Assembly (NCBI GenBank): GCA_020860885.1
Contig: JAJBTS010000060.1
Coordinates: 1-10,498, forward strand
Source: Bacteroidales bacterium
GTDB lineage: Bacteria; Bacteroidota; Bacteroidia; Bacteroidales; Azobacteroidaceae
Reading direction: 5' to 3'
DNA: 10,498 bases
Made by a program: the position numbers and the translations under genes. Positions within the stretch are counted from its first letter, which is position 1; each line of letters opens with the position of its first letter. Below are positions 1-6,589 of the stretch, one piece after another. The notes under the pieces were generated by a model. That model had not been told where the DNA came from, searched no databases, and worked only from the letters and a program-made list of their open reading frames with translations.

Positions 1-71
1 CTCCGGGAAGTTATTTTATAACAGTTATTTCAGAAGGAAGAACAATAACTTATACCGTAATTAAAAAATAA
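1..71 (+). CDS. C-terminal end of a protein with a T9SS type A-like sorting domain (partial, 5' end outside window)
   Basis: An open frame runs from the window edge (codons in phase from base 3) to TAA at 69-71 and encodes 22 residues that begin PGSYFITV and end TYTVIKK. The pattern G-S/T-Y-hydrophobic, a short turn with a small or charged residue, then T-Y-x-V-I-K-K at the extreme C terminus is the usual ending of type A sorting domains. In Bacteroidota these send cargo through the outer membrane by the type IX secretion system. The stop lies 5 bp before the next ATG, so the two genes are probably co-transcribed. The body of the protein is outside the window, so its function cannot be said. 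The identification rests on a short motif only; another beta-sandwich C terminus is possible. Confidence 0.6.
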   Translation, partial: PGSYFITVISEGRTITYTVIKK

Positions 72-76
72 AGATC

Positions 77-3058
77 ATGAAAAAGTTAATTTCTACTTTT
101 ATAATAATCATTTCCCTTTTTGTAGGAAATTTTACATCGAATGCACAAGAAAAAGTTATTATTGCAAAAAATGATACCTTAGTTATTGAACTGGATGGGC
201 AGACCAACGGATCTGTGACATGGCAGAAATCGGAAAATGGAATAAACTGGAACGATATAGCAACTACGAATGTAAGTACTCTTGAATATCCTATATTCGC
301 ACCTGCTTATTTTCGCTCCGAGATGAATTCTGTAGGTTTTGAACCTTATTATTCTGCAACGTTAGCGGTGAGTGTGGATGAAAAATTTGTAGTGAAAGCC
401 GGTCATGGATATGCAGAACCTTATTCTTCCAGTCCGGGTCTTTCCATGCAGGAAAATGGTGTCCTTTCCGGATGGACAAACTTTTCCCGGAAAGCAGCCT
501 GGTATTTATACCAAAAAGCAGGAACGTATGATATGAGTCTGTATCTTTCCTCTTATTCTGCAAGTAATTACGATTTTAATATTAGTATTTCTCCCTGTTA
601 TAGCGGACTGAATTTTGAAAATCAAAGTCAGGACCTGACCTATTCCAGTTCCGGAAGTAATGTTAAAGATGTTTTACCAGTAAAAACAATAACCATACCC
701 GTTACCGGTTATTACAAATATGAACTGACTGCTTTGAATCCTGTGTCAGATATAACCATACATGAACTATGGTTCAATTCGGTAGTTGCACCTGGTGAAT
801 CGGGTACGGTAGATACTCATGCTACGGATTATCTCTCTTCTCCTTCGGTACATCTTTCTTTCTCTACTACGGAATCAACGACTCGCGAATACGACTGGAT
901 GTATCAGGAAATCCTGGTGCCGGAAGGTTACGATCCTTTATCTACCTACTGGGAATCTATAGGCTTTTTCAGAGGATATATGGGTATACAAACCAATAGT
1001 GATACGGAAAGACGTGTGCTTTTTTCCGCTTGGGATGCCGTAGATCTTGATAAATATCCGGACGCTCCGAAAGAATTGTTGGTTAGTTTGGTTGATAAGG
1101 CCGAATATACGAAGGCTAATAGTTTTGGAAATGAAGGAACAGGAGGACAGTCGTATGTAGGAGTAGGTAATCCTGATACATGGAAGACAGGTACTCCAGT
1201 GAAATTTTTAATGAATGCGCGTAGGGACGGCTCATTAACTTACAATGGAGATCTTATCAAACATACTGTCGTTTCTGCCTGGTACGATGCAGGAGAGGGC
1301 TGGAAATATATAGCATCCTGGAGAGTTCCGGTAATGCCGGGAGGTAAAGATATGTTTGACGGTTTCTATTCATTCCTGGAAAATTACGGCTGGAGAAACG
1401 GTCAGTTAGCCCGGAAAGGGTATTATTACAATGCTTTTGGAAAAGAAACAGGTTCGGACAGATGGGTGCATTTCAACAAAGTAGGGTTCTCGAATACCGA
1501 TGGAAGTGAAGGTCAACGTATTGACTTTGAACAAGGAGTTTCTGATGAATACCCAAGTTATTTTTATATGGTATCCGGTGGATATGGAGAAAAGAAAAAA
1601 ACGGCTAACCAGGTGCCTTTGCAAACCAATTATCCTACTATGGATTTGGCATCTTTTACTGCAAGAGTAGACGAGGCTTTACTAAATGAAGAAAGAATGA
1701 ATAATCTGGTTTATAAGGACAAAACAAATTGGGAAGTTATCTCTTTTTCTTCACAGGAAGCATCGGGAGAATCGAATGGAAACGGATTGGCGTCTTTGAT
1801 AATTGATGGAAACACAAGTACCTACTGGCATTCTAAATGGACGGGTAGTGGTTCTTCTTATCCTCATTCTTTCGTGGTGGATATGAAAGAACAACAAGAG
1901 GTAGACGGATTCAAGTTTACTTTAAGCGGAAGCAGCAACCGTCATATGAAGAACATCAAAATAGAGAAAAGTGATGATGGAGAAACCTGGACTGAATTGT
2001 TGCATCAGGATGCTCCGGACGAAACTGCTTATATGATAAATCTTCCCGGGAAAGATAGTTTCCGTTACTTTAAACTTACAATCTACAACGGTCATACCGA
2101 TGAAGTACATACAAGAATTAATGAAATAGATCTATTTTCATTCCCCGAAGAGGAAGAACCAGCTCCGATATTACCGGGAATAGCCGATAAAACTTCATGG
2201 AAATTATTGGAATTTTCATCGGAAGCGTACACCGGAGAATCCAATGGCAATGGCTTTGCTTCTTTACTGATCGATGGCGATAGCAATACTTATTGGCATT
2301 CTCAATGGCAATACGGAGGAGCTTCTTTTCCGCATTTCTTTGTTATTGATATGAATCAGGAGTTGCCTATAGAAGCCTTTAAATTTACTTTAAGCGGAGG
2401 AAGCAACCGTCATATGAAAAATATTGTCATTGAAAAAAGCAATGACAAACAGAATTGGACCCCGATTCTTACTACGGATGCTCCGGATGAATTGGAATAT
2501 ACTTTGAATCTGGATCAGGTCGAAACATTCCGTTATTTCAGGCTTACTATTAACAACGGGCATACGGAAGAAGTACATACCCGTATCAATGAAATTGATG
2601 TTATCGTTGCGCCGCAACCTATCAACAAAAGCAATTGGTCGGTGAAAGAATTTTCATCGCAGGCTTATACCGGGGAACCTAATGGCAATGGCTTCGCTTC
2701 TTTAGTGATTGATGGGGATGATAATTCATACTGGCACTCCCAATGGCAGTACGGAGGATCTTCTTATCCTCATTATCTGGTAATTGATATGTCGCAACAG
2801 CATACCATAAATTCTTTTGAATTTGTCGTAAGTGGAACATCCAAGCGCTACATGAAGAATATAAAAATAGAAAAAAGTAATAATGGACAACGTTGGACGG
2901 AATTGTTACATACAGATGCACCAAATGTATCCCGATATACATTGGACCTCCCCAGTCCTAAAACATTCCGTTATTTTAAGTTAACAATATACAACGGTCA
3001 GGATGATACAGGCTCTGACGATGTTCATACACGGATCAATGAAATCTATGTACATTAA
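77..3058 (+). CDS. Exported DUF3472 protein with Ig-like, DUF5077-like and three tandem F5/8 type C (discoidin) domains
   Basis: This 993-residue protein starts with a signal peptide (MKK, hydrophobic core at residues 8-17, probable cleavage after Ser-Asn-Ala23) and has no lipobox. Residues about 25-100 look like an Ig-type beta sandwich (WQKSENGINW). Residues about 105-235 resemble DUF5077 (GHGYAEPY). Residues about 255-540 resemble DUF3472 (YDWMYQEILVPEG, then GFFRGYMGIQ). Three F5/8 type C domains follow at about 550-686, 706-842 and 853-993; each has an SNGNG or PNGNG motif, an IDG.....YWHS motif, an RHMKN or RYMKN motif, an FRYFKLT-like strand and a final RINEI. In other proteins DUF3472/DUF5077 often accompany carbohydrate-binding modules, and F5/8 C domains usually bind glycans. 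A surface or periplasmic glycan-binding role, perhaps with an uncharacterised catalytic core, is therefore inferred. No T9SS tail is present: the protein ends right after the third domain. No SusC/SusD pair or glycosidase is visible nearby. Confidence 0.88.
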   Translation: MKKLISTFIIIISLFVGNFTSNAQEKVIIAKNDTLVIELDGQTNGSVTWQKSENGINWNDIATTNVSTLEYPIFAPAYFRSEMNSVGFEPYYSATLAVSVDEKFVVKAGHGYAEPYSSSPGLSMQENGVLSGWTNFSRKAAWYLYQKAGTYDMSLYLSSYSASNYDFNISISPCYSGLNFENQSQDLTYSSSGSNVKDVLPVKTITIPVTGYYKYELTALNPVSDITIHELWFNSVVAPGESGTVDTHATDYLSSPSVHLSFSTTESTTREYDWMYQEILVPEGYDPLSTYWESIGFFRGYMGIQTNSDTERRVLFSAWDAVDLDKYPDAPKELLVSLVDKAEYTKANSFGNEGTGGQSYVGVGNPDTWKTGTPVKFLMNARRDGSLTYNGDLIKHTVVSAWYDAGEGWKYIASWRVPVMPGGKDMFDGFYSFLENYGWRNGQLARKGYYYNAFGKETGSDRWVHFNKVGFSNTDGSEGQRIDFEQGVSDEYPSYFYMVSGGYGEKKKTANQVPLQTNYPTMDLASFTARVDEALLNEERMNNLVYKDKTNWEVISFSSQEASGESNGNGLASLIIDGNTSTYWHSKWTGSGSSYPHSFVVDMKEQQEVDGFKFTLSGSSNRHMKNIKIEKSDDGETWTELLHQDAPDETAYMINLPGKDSFRYFKLTIYNGHTDEVHTRINEIDLFSFPEEEEPAPILPGIADKTSWKLLEFSSEAYTGESNGNGFASLLIDGDSNTYWHSQWQYGGASFPHFFVIDMNQELPIEAFKFTLSGGSNRHMKNIVIEKSNDKQNWTPILTTDAPDELEYTLNLDQVETFRYFRLTINNGHTEEVHTRINEIDVIVAPQPINKSNWSVKEFSSQAYTGEPNGNGFASLVIDGDDNSYWHSQWQYGGSSYPHYLVIDMSQQHTINSFEFVVSGTSKRYMKNIKIEKSNNGQRWTELLHTDAPNVSRYTLDLPSPKTFRYFKLTIYNGQDDTGSDDVHTRINEIYVH
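1724..3055 (+). repeat. Three tandem in-gene copies encoding F5/8 type C domains
   Basis: The 3' part of the exported DUF3472 gene is a threefold repeat. Copies 1 and 2 are offset by 468 bp and share identical runs, for example 15 bp at 1916-1930 and 2384-2398, and 17 bp at 1934-1950 and 2402-2418. Copies 2 and 3 are offset by 438 bp and share near-identical stretches around 2243-2320 and 2681-2758. Linkers differ: the first is acidic and proline-rich (FPEEEEPAPILPG), the second is short (VAPQPINK). The nucleotide identity points to internal duplication or gene conversion rather than independent capture of domains. Confidence 0.85.
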
Positions 3059-3099
3059 TAGTCTGGAATAGATTATTTAGATCAGAAATATTTTTAAGC

Positions 3100-3127
3100 A
3101 GAGGGTATCCGAATGGGTACCCTCTTT
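3100..3127 (+). terminator. Rho-independent-type terminator after the DUF3472 gene
   Basis: An 11-bp stem (arms 3100-3110 and 3115-3125, AGAGGGTATCC with GGGTACCCTCT, one G-U pair) closes a 4-base GAAT loop and is followed by TTTCT. It lies 41 bp after the stop of the DUF3472 gene and before the next promoter-like site, so it probably ends that transcript. The T-tract is short, but the stem is strong. Confidence 0.75.
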
Positions 3128-3158
3128 CTGTAGATAATTTGGAATATTTATTGTTTCG

Positions 3159-3190
3159 TTTGGATTTTTAAGGAATAATGCAGACTTTTG
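3159..3190 (+). promoter_or_regulatory. Probable Bacteroidota sigma-ABfr-type promoter of the small exported protein
   Basis: TTTG at 3159-3162 fits the -33 element. GACTTTTG at 3183-3190 fits the -7 element TAnnTTTG with one mismatch (first T). The spacing is 20 bp, within the range typical for this promoter class. Transcription would begin near 3197. It lies between a strong terminator and the next gene. Transcription from here would exclude the TTG at 3188 as a start codon. Confidence 0.5.
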
Positions 3191-3214
3191 CACTTAAATT
3201 TCAAAAAAGATAAG

Positions 3215-3619
3215 TTGAAACGATTTTCTCCATGCAGCTTATTAATTGCAATGCTGATATTAATGATGTTAAGCATTGCTTCTCTAAGTGCAGGTCTTTG
3301 TGAAGAAGATCCGATATCTTTCCGCACTGTTCATTTCTCAGAAAATAATAAAACTGAAACTTTCCCTTTAAATAATGGCTTTTCCTTTACGGAGAGGGAT
3401 ACATCGAGTGTTCCGGTAGGATTCCGTATGATGTGTTACCCCAGAAGTGTTTTGAAAATAAGCAAAACAGGAAATCATTCCTTCCGGATGCTGAAATATT
3501 GTTTTTCTCTTCTAACCAACAGGCAATTATATACTACAAAGCTGACTTTTGCAACTCAGTACTCTCAGAAAGAAAAGAACGGGTATTACATTTATGAGTT
3601 GCAAAAACTATTGATTTGA
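3215..3619 (+). CDS. Small hypothetical exported protein
   Basis: I do not recognise this protein. From TTG at 3215 it would be 134 residues. It opens with a short basic segment (KRFS), then a hydrophobic stretch at residues 8-27 (LLIAMLILMMLSIASLSAG), then Cys-Glu-Glu-Asp. This fits a signal peptide or N-terminal anchor. The Cys is preceded by Leu, so the lipobox is not canonical. The rest is polar and basic with several aromatic residues and ends NGYYIYELQKLLI. Start choice: the frame is open back to TTG 3188, but that codon is part of the likely -7 box. TTG 3215 keeps a positively charged N terminus and has an A-rich leader. ATG 3251 is the first in-frame ATG but would remove the basic residues. 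It stands alone between a terminator and the phosphate transporter gene 117 bp downstream. It could be a chance ORF, but the signal sequence and promoter argue for a gene. Confidence 0.5.
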   Translation: MKRFSPCSLLIAMLILMMLSIASLSAGLCEEDPISFRTVHFSENNKTETFPLNNGFSFTERDTSSVPVGFRMMCYPRSVLKISKTGNHSFRMLKYCFSLLTNRQLYTTKLTFATQYSQKEKNGYYIYELQKLLI

Positions 3620-3736
3620 TGTTATTTGGGTAGGATATGGTACTTTCCAAAAATAAGAGTGATCTTCAGGAATCTTCTGAAAGTTTCCATTCTTAATTTT
3701 ATTAAAATAGACATCATAAAGATTAAATAACAGACA

Positions 3737-4969
3737 ATGAATTATTCTTTTTTTGATTTTCTTACCCTTATAGGCTCTTTAAGTTTATTCCTGTATGGAA
3801 TGAAAATAATGAGTGAGGGTTTACAAAAATTTGCAGGTAATAAAATGCGGACTATTCTGGCAGCGATGACCAGAAACCGGGTGATGGGAGTTTTCACCGG
3901 ATTGTTGATTACCGCCCTGATCCAATCTTCTTCGGCAACCACGGTAATGGTAGTGAGTTTTGTCAATGCAGGATTGCTTAGCCTGACTCAGTCTATATCC
4001 GTAATCATGGGAGCCAATATCGGAACTACGGTTACAGCCTGGATTATTTCCTTACTCGGCTTTCAGGTAAGTATTGCTGCTTTTGCTGTTCCGTTGATGG
4101 CTATTGCTATACCTTTCATTTTTTCCGAAAAGAGTCAGCGCAAATCCTTTGGGGAATTTATTATGGGATTTGCATTTTTATTTATGGGACTCGAATTGCT
4201 TAAAAATTCTGTTCCTGACTTGCAGGCAAATCCGGATATCCTGGAATTTCTTTCAAAATATACAGACTTAGGATTTGGTTCTGTTTTAATATTTTTGGCA
4301 GTGGGAACAGTTCTTACAGTTGTAGTGCAGTCGTCCAGTGCAACCATGGCCATTACATTGATTATGTGTGCCAAAGGATGGATACCTTTTGATCTGGGAG
4401 CCGCAATGGTACTAGGCGAAAATATAGGAACCACTATTACGGCGAATATTGCTGCGTTGCCGGCAAATTTCTCGGCCAAACGAGCTGCTTTGGCTCACCT
4501 CACTTTTAATATATTTGGAGTAATCTGGATGTTAATTGTATTTTATCCGGTTACTACCCTGATCGCTAATATTGTAGCCGGTTATGGCCCGGGAGATCCT
4601 AATCAACTGACTGCTTTTACAAATTCTATCGATAAAGAAACACTCGCGGTGATATCGAATCCTAATTCGGTCAATCTTACTTCAGAGCAATGGGTCTTAA
4701 AAGCTCAATTAGAAAAATATCAGGTAGCCACTTCGTATGGACTTTCTTTATTCCATACCTTATTTAATATAGTAAATACCTTTATTATGATCTGGTTTGT
4801 GAATGGCATCGCTCGCGTCGTTACTTATTTAATTCCCAAAAAGGATAACGATGAAGAATTCCATCTTCGGTATATTTCCGGAGGAATACTTTCCACCGCA
4901 GAGTTATCCTTATTGCAGGCAAAAAAAAGAGATTGTGGTTTATGGCGAACGCACACAGCGTATGTTTAA
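3737..4969 (+). CDS. Na+/phosphate cotransporter (PF02690/NptA type), membrane domain; frame broken near its end
   Basis: Family members import inorganic phosphate with Na+ across the inner membrane. The membrane domain shows the internal duplication of Na_Pi_cotrans proteins: QSSSATT at residue 63 with GANIGTT at 92, and QSSSATM at 198 with GENIGTT at 227, each within hydrophobic helices. The N terminus (FLYGMKIMSEGLQKF) is also typical. Family-like sequence continues to about residue 397 (LSTAELSLLQAKK). After that the frame runs into 13 unrelated residues (RDCGLWRTHTAYV) and stops. The proper continuation, a PhoU-like domain, is in another frame from 4929. Removing one A from the run at 4921-4928 would give a continuous protein of about 603 residues, a normal size for the two-domain form. 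As written, the product is a transporter without its cytoplasmic domain. ATG 3737 follows an A/T-rich leader; no convincing promoter was found in the 117 bp upstream. Confidence 0.88.
   Translation: MNYSFFDFLTLIGSLSLFLYGMKIMSEGLQKFAGNKMRTILAAMTRNRVMGVFTGLLITALIQSSSATTVMVVSFVNAGLLSLTQSISVIMGANIGTTVTAWIISLLGFQVSIAAFAVPLMAIAIPFIFSEKSQRKSFGEFIMGFAFLFMGLELLKNSVPDLQANPDILEFLSKYTDLGFGSVLIFLAVGTVLTVVVQSSSATMAITLIMCAKGWIPFDLGAAMVLGENIGTTITANIAALPANFSAKRAALAHLTFNIFGVIWMLIVFYPVTTLIANIVAGYGPGDPNQLTAFTNSIDKETLAVISNPNSVNLTSEQWVLKAQLEKYQVATSYGLSLFHTLFNIVNTFIMIWFVNGIARVVTYLIPKKDNDEEFHLRYISGGILSTAELSLLQAKKRDCGLWRTHTAYV
4920..4931 (+). other. Frameshift site at an 8-A homopolymer in the Na+/phosphate cotransporter gene
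   Basis: The upstream frame reads GCA AAA AAA AGA (Ala-Lys-Lys-Arg) from 4919. The PhoU-like frame continues as GAG ATT GTG (Glu-Ile-Val) from 4929. With seven instead of eight A residues the reading becomes Ala-Lys-Lys-Glu-Ile-Val and both halves join without loss. The change needed is +1 (or -2) for a ribosome, or loss of one A in DNA or RNA. Possible causes are a homopolymer sequencing error, a real inactivating insertion, a phase-variable tract, or transcriptional slippage. A classical -1 slip would not reach the correct frame. Confidence 0.85.
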
Positions 4970-5549
4970 TATGGTCCGGGAACTTTACAAGGAAAAGAAT
5001 GAAAATGAATTTCTAAAACTTTACACACGTATCGAGAAATATGAAAATATAAGTGACCGGATGGAAGTTGAAATAGCAGATTACCTGACGGGAGTAGCGG
5101 GTGGCCGTTTGAGCGAAAGCGGAAAATACGAGTTGCAAACGATGTTGCGTGTGGTTTCTGAAATCGAAAGTGTTGCAGACGGCTGCTTTAATATAGCCCG
5201 TACCATTTTACGTAAACGGGACGATAAGGCTGTTTATACTCCGGAAATGGATGCAAACGTTGAATTGATGATGAATCTTGTGGAGAAAGCCATGAAAATG
5301 ATGAAAAAACAGTTGAACGAAACCTATGAGAAAAATGATGAAGATTACAATCGCTCTCAGAATATAGAAGATGAAATTAATAACTACCGAAATCACATTA
5401 AGTTACAGAATGTAAATGATGTTAAGGAACAAAAATACGATTACCAGGCTAGTGTGACTTACATGGATATTGTAGGAGAAACAGAAAAAATGGGAGATTA
5501 TATTATTAATATCGTTGAGGCGTTGAATGAGAAAGAATATCATAATTAA
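4929..5549 (+). CDS. PhoU-like C-terminal domain of the Na+/phosphate cotransporter (3' part of the frameshifted gene)
   Basis: About 206 residues of family-like sequence begin right after the A run (EIVVYGERTQRMFNMVREL) and end at TAA 5547-5549. The segment is highly charged and helical, and it carries two PhoU-type helix motifs: EIESVADGCFNIARTI near 5160-5209 and GETEKMGDYIINIV near 5475-5516. The acidic residues spaced E-x-x-x-D in such motifs bind metal clusters in PhoU proteins. In full-length relatives this cytoplasmic domain follows the transporter domain and is thought to tune phosphate uptake. The same frame is open back to ATG 4851, but residues from there to the A run are out-of-frame reading of the transporter and look meaningless. 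If translated separately, ATG 4962 is the likelier start. Best read as the second half of one gene. Confidence 0.8.
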   Translation, partial: EIVVYGERTQRMFNMVRELYKEKNENEFLKLYTRIEKYENISDRMEVEIADYLTGVAGGRLSESGKYELQTMLRVVSEIESVADGCFNIARTILRKRDDKAVYTPEMDANVELMMNLVEKAMKMMKKQLNETYEKNDEDYNRSQNIEDEINNYRNHIKLQNVNDVKEQKYDYQASVTYMDIVGETEKMGDYIINIVEALNEKEYHN

Positions 5550-5560
5550 GTAATCATCGG

Positions 5561-5601
5561 GTCAAACTTAAATACGGCGTAGGACGTTATTTAAGTTTGG
5601 C
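5561..5601. repeat. 14-bp inverted repeat before the antiporter gene
   Basis: CAAACTTAAATA at 5563-5574 is the exact reverse complement of TATTTAAGTTTG at 5588-5599. Outward, a G-T and a G-C pair extend the stem to 5561-5601. The loop is 13 bases; alternatively ACG and CGT pair further inward with one bulged T. It sits 12 bp after the stop of the phosphate transporter and 17 bp before the antiporter ATG. There is no T-run on either side, so it is not a standard terminator. The right arm contains TAAGTTTG, so it may be an operator over a promoter or an RNA hairpin in the intercistronic leader. Confidence 0.8.
5592..5599 (+). promoter_or_regulatory. Possible -7 box (TAnnTTTG) for the antiporter gene
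   Basis: TAAGTTTG matches the Bacteroidota -7 consensus in every fixed position and lies 18 bp before the ATG at 5618, giving a leader of roughly 12 bases. No TTTG is found at the expected -33 distance (around 5568-5571 reads TTAA). The box is half of the inverted repeat, so the mirrored arm carries the same box on the minus strand. Confidence 0.3.
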
Positions 5602-5617
5602 TCATTATATAAAAAAT

Positions 5618-6574
5618 ATGTTAGATTATATATTAATTGTTGTCGGATTTGTTGTACTGATTTTCGGTGCAAATTTTTTAGTTGATGGAGCTGTAGGCGT
5701 TGCGAGGCGCTTTAATGTTCCTAACTTAGTGATAGGACTTACGATTGTTGCCTTTGGTACATCTGCACCCGAACTCGTAGTTAATCTGGTGGCAGCATTC
5801 GATCCCTCCACTACGGATCTTGCTTTAACAAATATTATTGGGAGCAATACAATTAATACATTCGTTATCTTGGGAGCGGCAGCCTTGGTTTTTCCGATAA
5901 AATCTCAGATAGAATCACGGAAATTCGATATTCCTATGAGTTTGGCTGCTCCGATAGCTGTCTTATTATTGGCGTGGCTTTTCGATAATGAAGTCTCCAG
6001 AATAGACAGGATTATCTTATTGATAATATTCTCCTTTTTTATGTATGTGACAGTCAAAAGAACGATAAAAAGAAAAGATAGGCAGGAAGAACAAGAAGAA
6101 GCGGAGGGTGAACCCAACAAGGTATGGCTTTCTATTCTTTTCATTGTAGGAGGATTGGCTATGTTGGTGATTGGAGGACAACTGATTGTAAATAGCGCTA
6201 CAAGCATTGCCGAATCTTTAGGTATCAGCCAGGCAATTATCGGATTAACGATCGTCGCTTTAGGAACTTCTCTTCCCGAATTAGCAACTTCAGTGGTTGC
6301 TGCGACCAAAAAGAATTCGGATATCGCATTGGGTAATGTAATTGGTTCCAATATATTTAATGTGTTTTTTGTTTTGGGAATAAGTGCGTTGGTAAGGCCC
6401 TTGCCTGCTTACCCCAATATGATGATCGATTTAGTCATGGTTGCATTGGGTAGCTTGCTTGTACTGATTTTTGTATGGACAAACAAGAAACATGAAATAA
6501 AAAGATGGCAGGGATTTCTATTGCTGTGTATTTATGCTGTTTATCTGTATTGGATAATTTCAAATACCATTTGA
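5618..6574 (+). CDS. Na+/Ca2+ antiporter, CaCA family (YrbG type)
   Basis: This 318-residue inner-membrane protein belongs to the Ca2+:cation antiporters, which exchange Ca2+ for Na+ or H+. It has the two inverted alpha repeats of the family: GTSAPEL at residues 47-53 and GTSLPEL at 216-222, whose glutamates bind the cations. Each is followed by a matching IGSN motif (IIGSNTINTF and VIGSNIFNVF). The two hydrophobic halves are joined by a charged cytoplasmic loop at about residues 147-170 (KRKDRQEEQEEAEGEPNK). Length is normal for bacterial members. The frame is open back to TTG 5597, but that lies in the inverted repeat; ATG 5618 gives the usual short N terminus ahead of the first helix. It follows the phosphate transporter by 68 bp and may share its transcript. 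The minus-strand NADH dehydrogenase ends 15 bp after its stop. Confidence 0.93.
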   Translation: MLDYILIVVGFVVLIFGANFLVDGAVGVARRFNVPNLVIGLTIVAFGTSAPELVVNLVAAFDPSTTDLALTNIIGSNTINTFVILGAAALVFPIKSQIESRKFDIPMSLAAPIAVLLLAWLFDNEVSRIDRIILLIIFSFFMYVTVKRTIKRKDRQEEQEEAEGEPNKVWLSILFIVGGLAMLVIGGQLIVNSATSIAESLGISQAIIGLTIVALGTSLPELATSVVAATKKNSDIALGNVIGSNIFNVFFVLGISALVRPLPAYPNMMIDLVMVALGSLLVLIFVWTNKKHEIKRWQGFLLLCIYAVYLYWIISNTI

Positions 6575-6589
6575 TAGACTTATTCTTTT

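Noticed and set aside
3178..3213. An 11-codon ORF (MQTFALKFQKR) before the small exported protein
   Set aside because: Its ATG lies upstream of and overlaps the likely -7 box, so it would not be in the transcript. No RNA structure or leader-peptide feature supports it.
3615..3648. Possible promoter for the phosphate transporter (TTTG 3615-3618, TACTTTCC 3641-3648)
   Set aside because: The -7 candidate lacks the final TG of TTTG and the spacing of 22 bp is long; not better than chance in A/T-rich DNA.
3663..3683. Hairpin TTCAG / CTGAA upstream of the phosphate transporter
   Set aside because: Only 5 bp of stem with a 7-base loop and no T-run; too weak to call a terminator or regulatory element.
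4851..4928. Independent start at ATG 4851 for the PhoU-like part
   Set aside because: The 26 residues from this ATG are an off-frame reading of the transporter's coding sequence and do not resemble a PhoU N terminus; the frameshift explains the arrangement better.
5905..6351. 148-codon minus-strand open frame inside the antiporter gene
   Set aside because: It is antisense to conserved antiporter repeats, and its composition (Ser, Thr, Pro and Ile rich) is that of a mirror frame. No start context or family resemblance.
6575..6589. Possible bidirectional terminator between the convergent antiporter and NDH-2 genes
   Set aside because: There is a T-run on the plus strand but no stem before it in the 15-bp gap.
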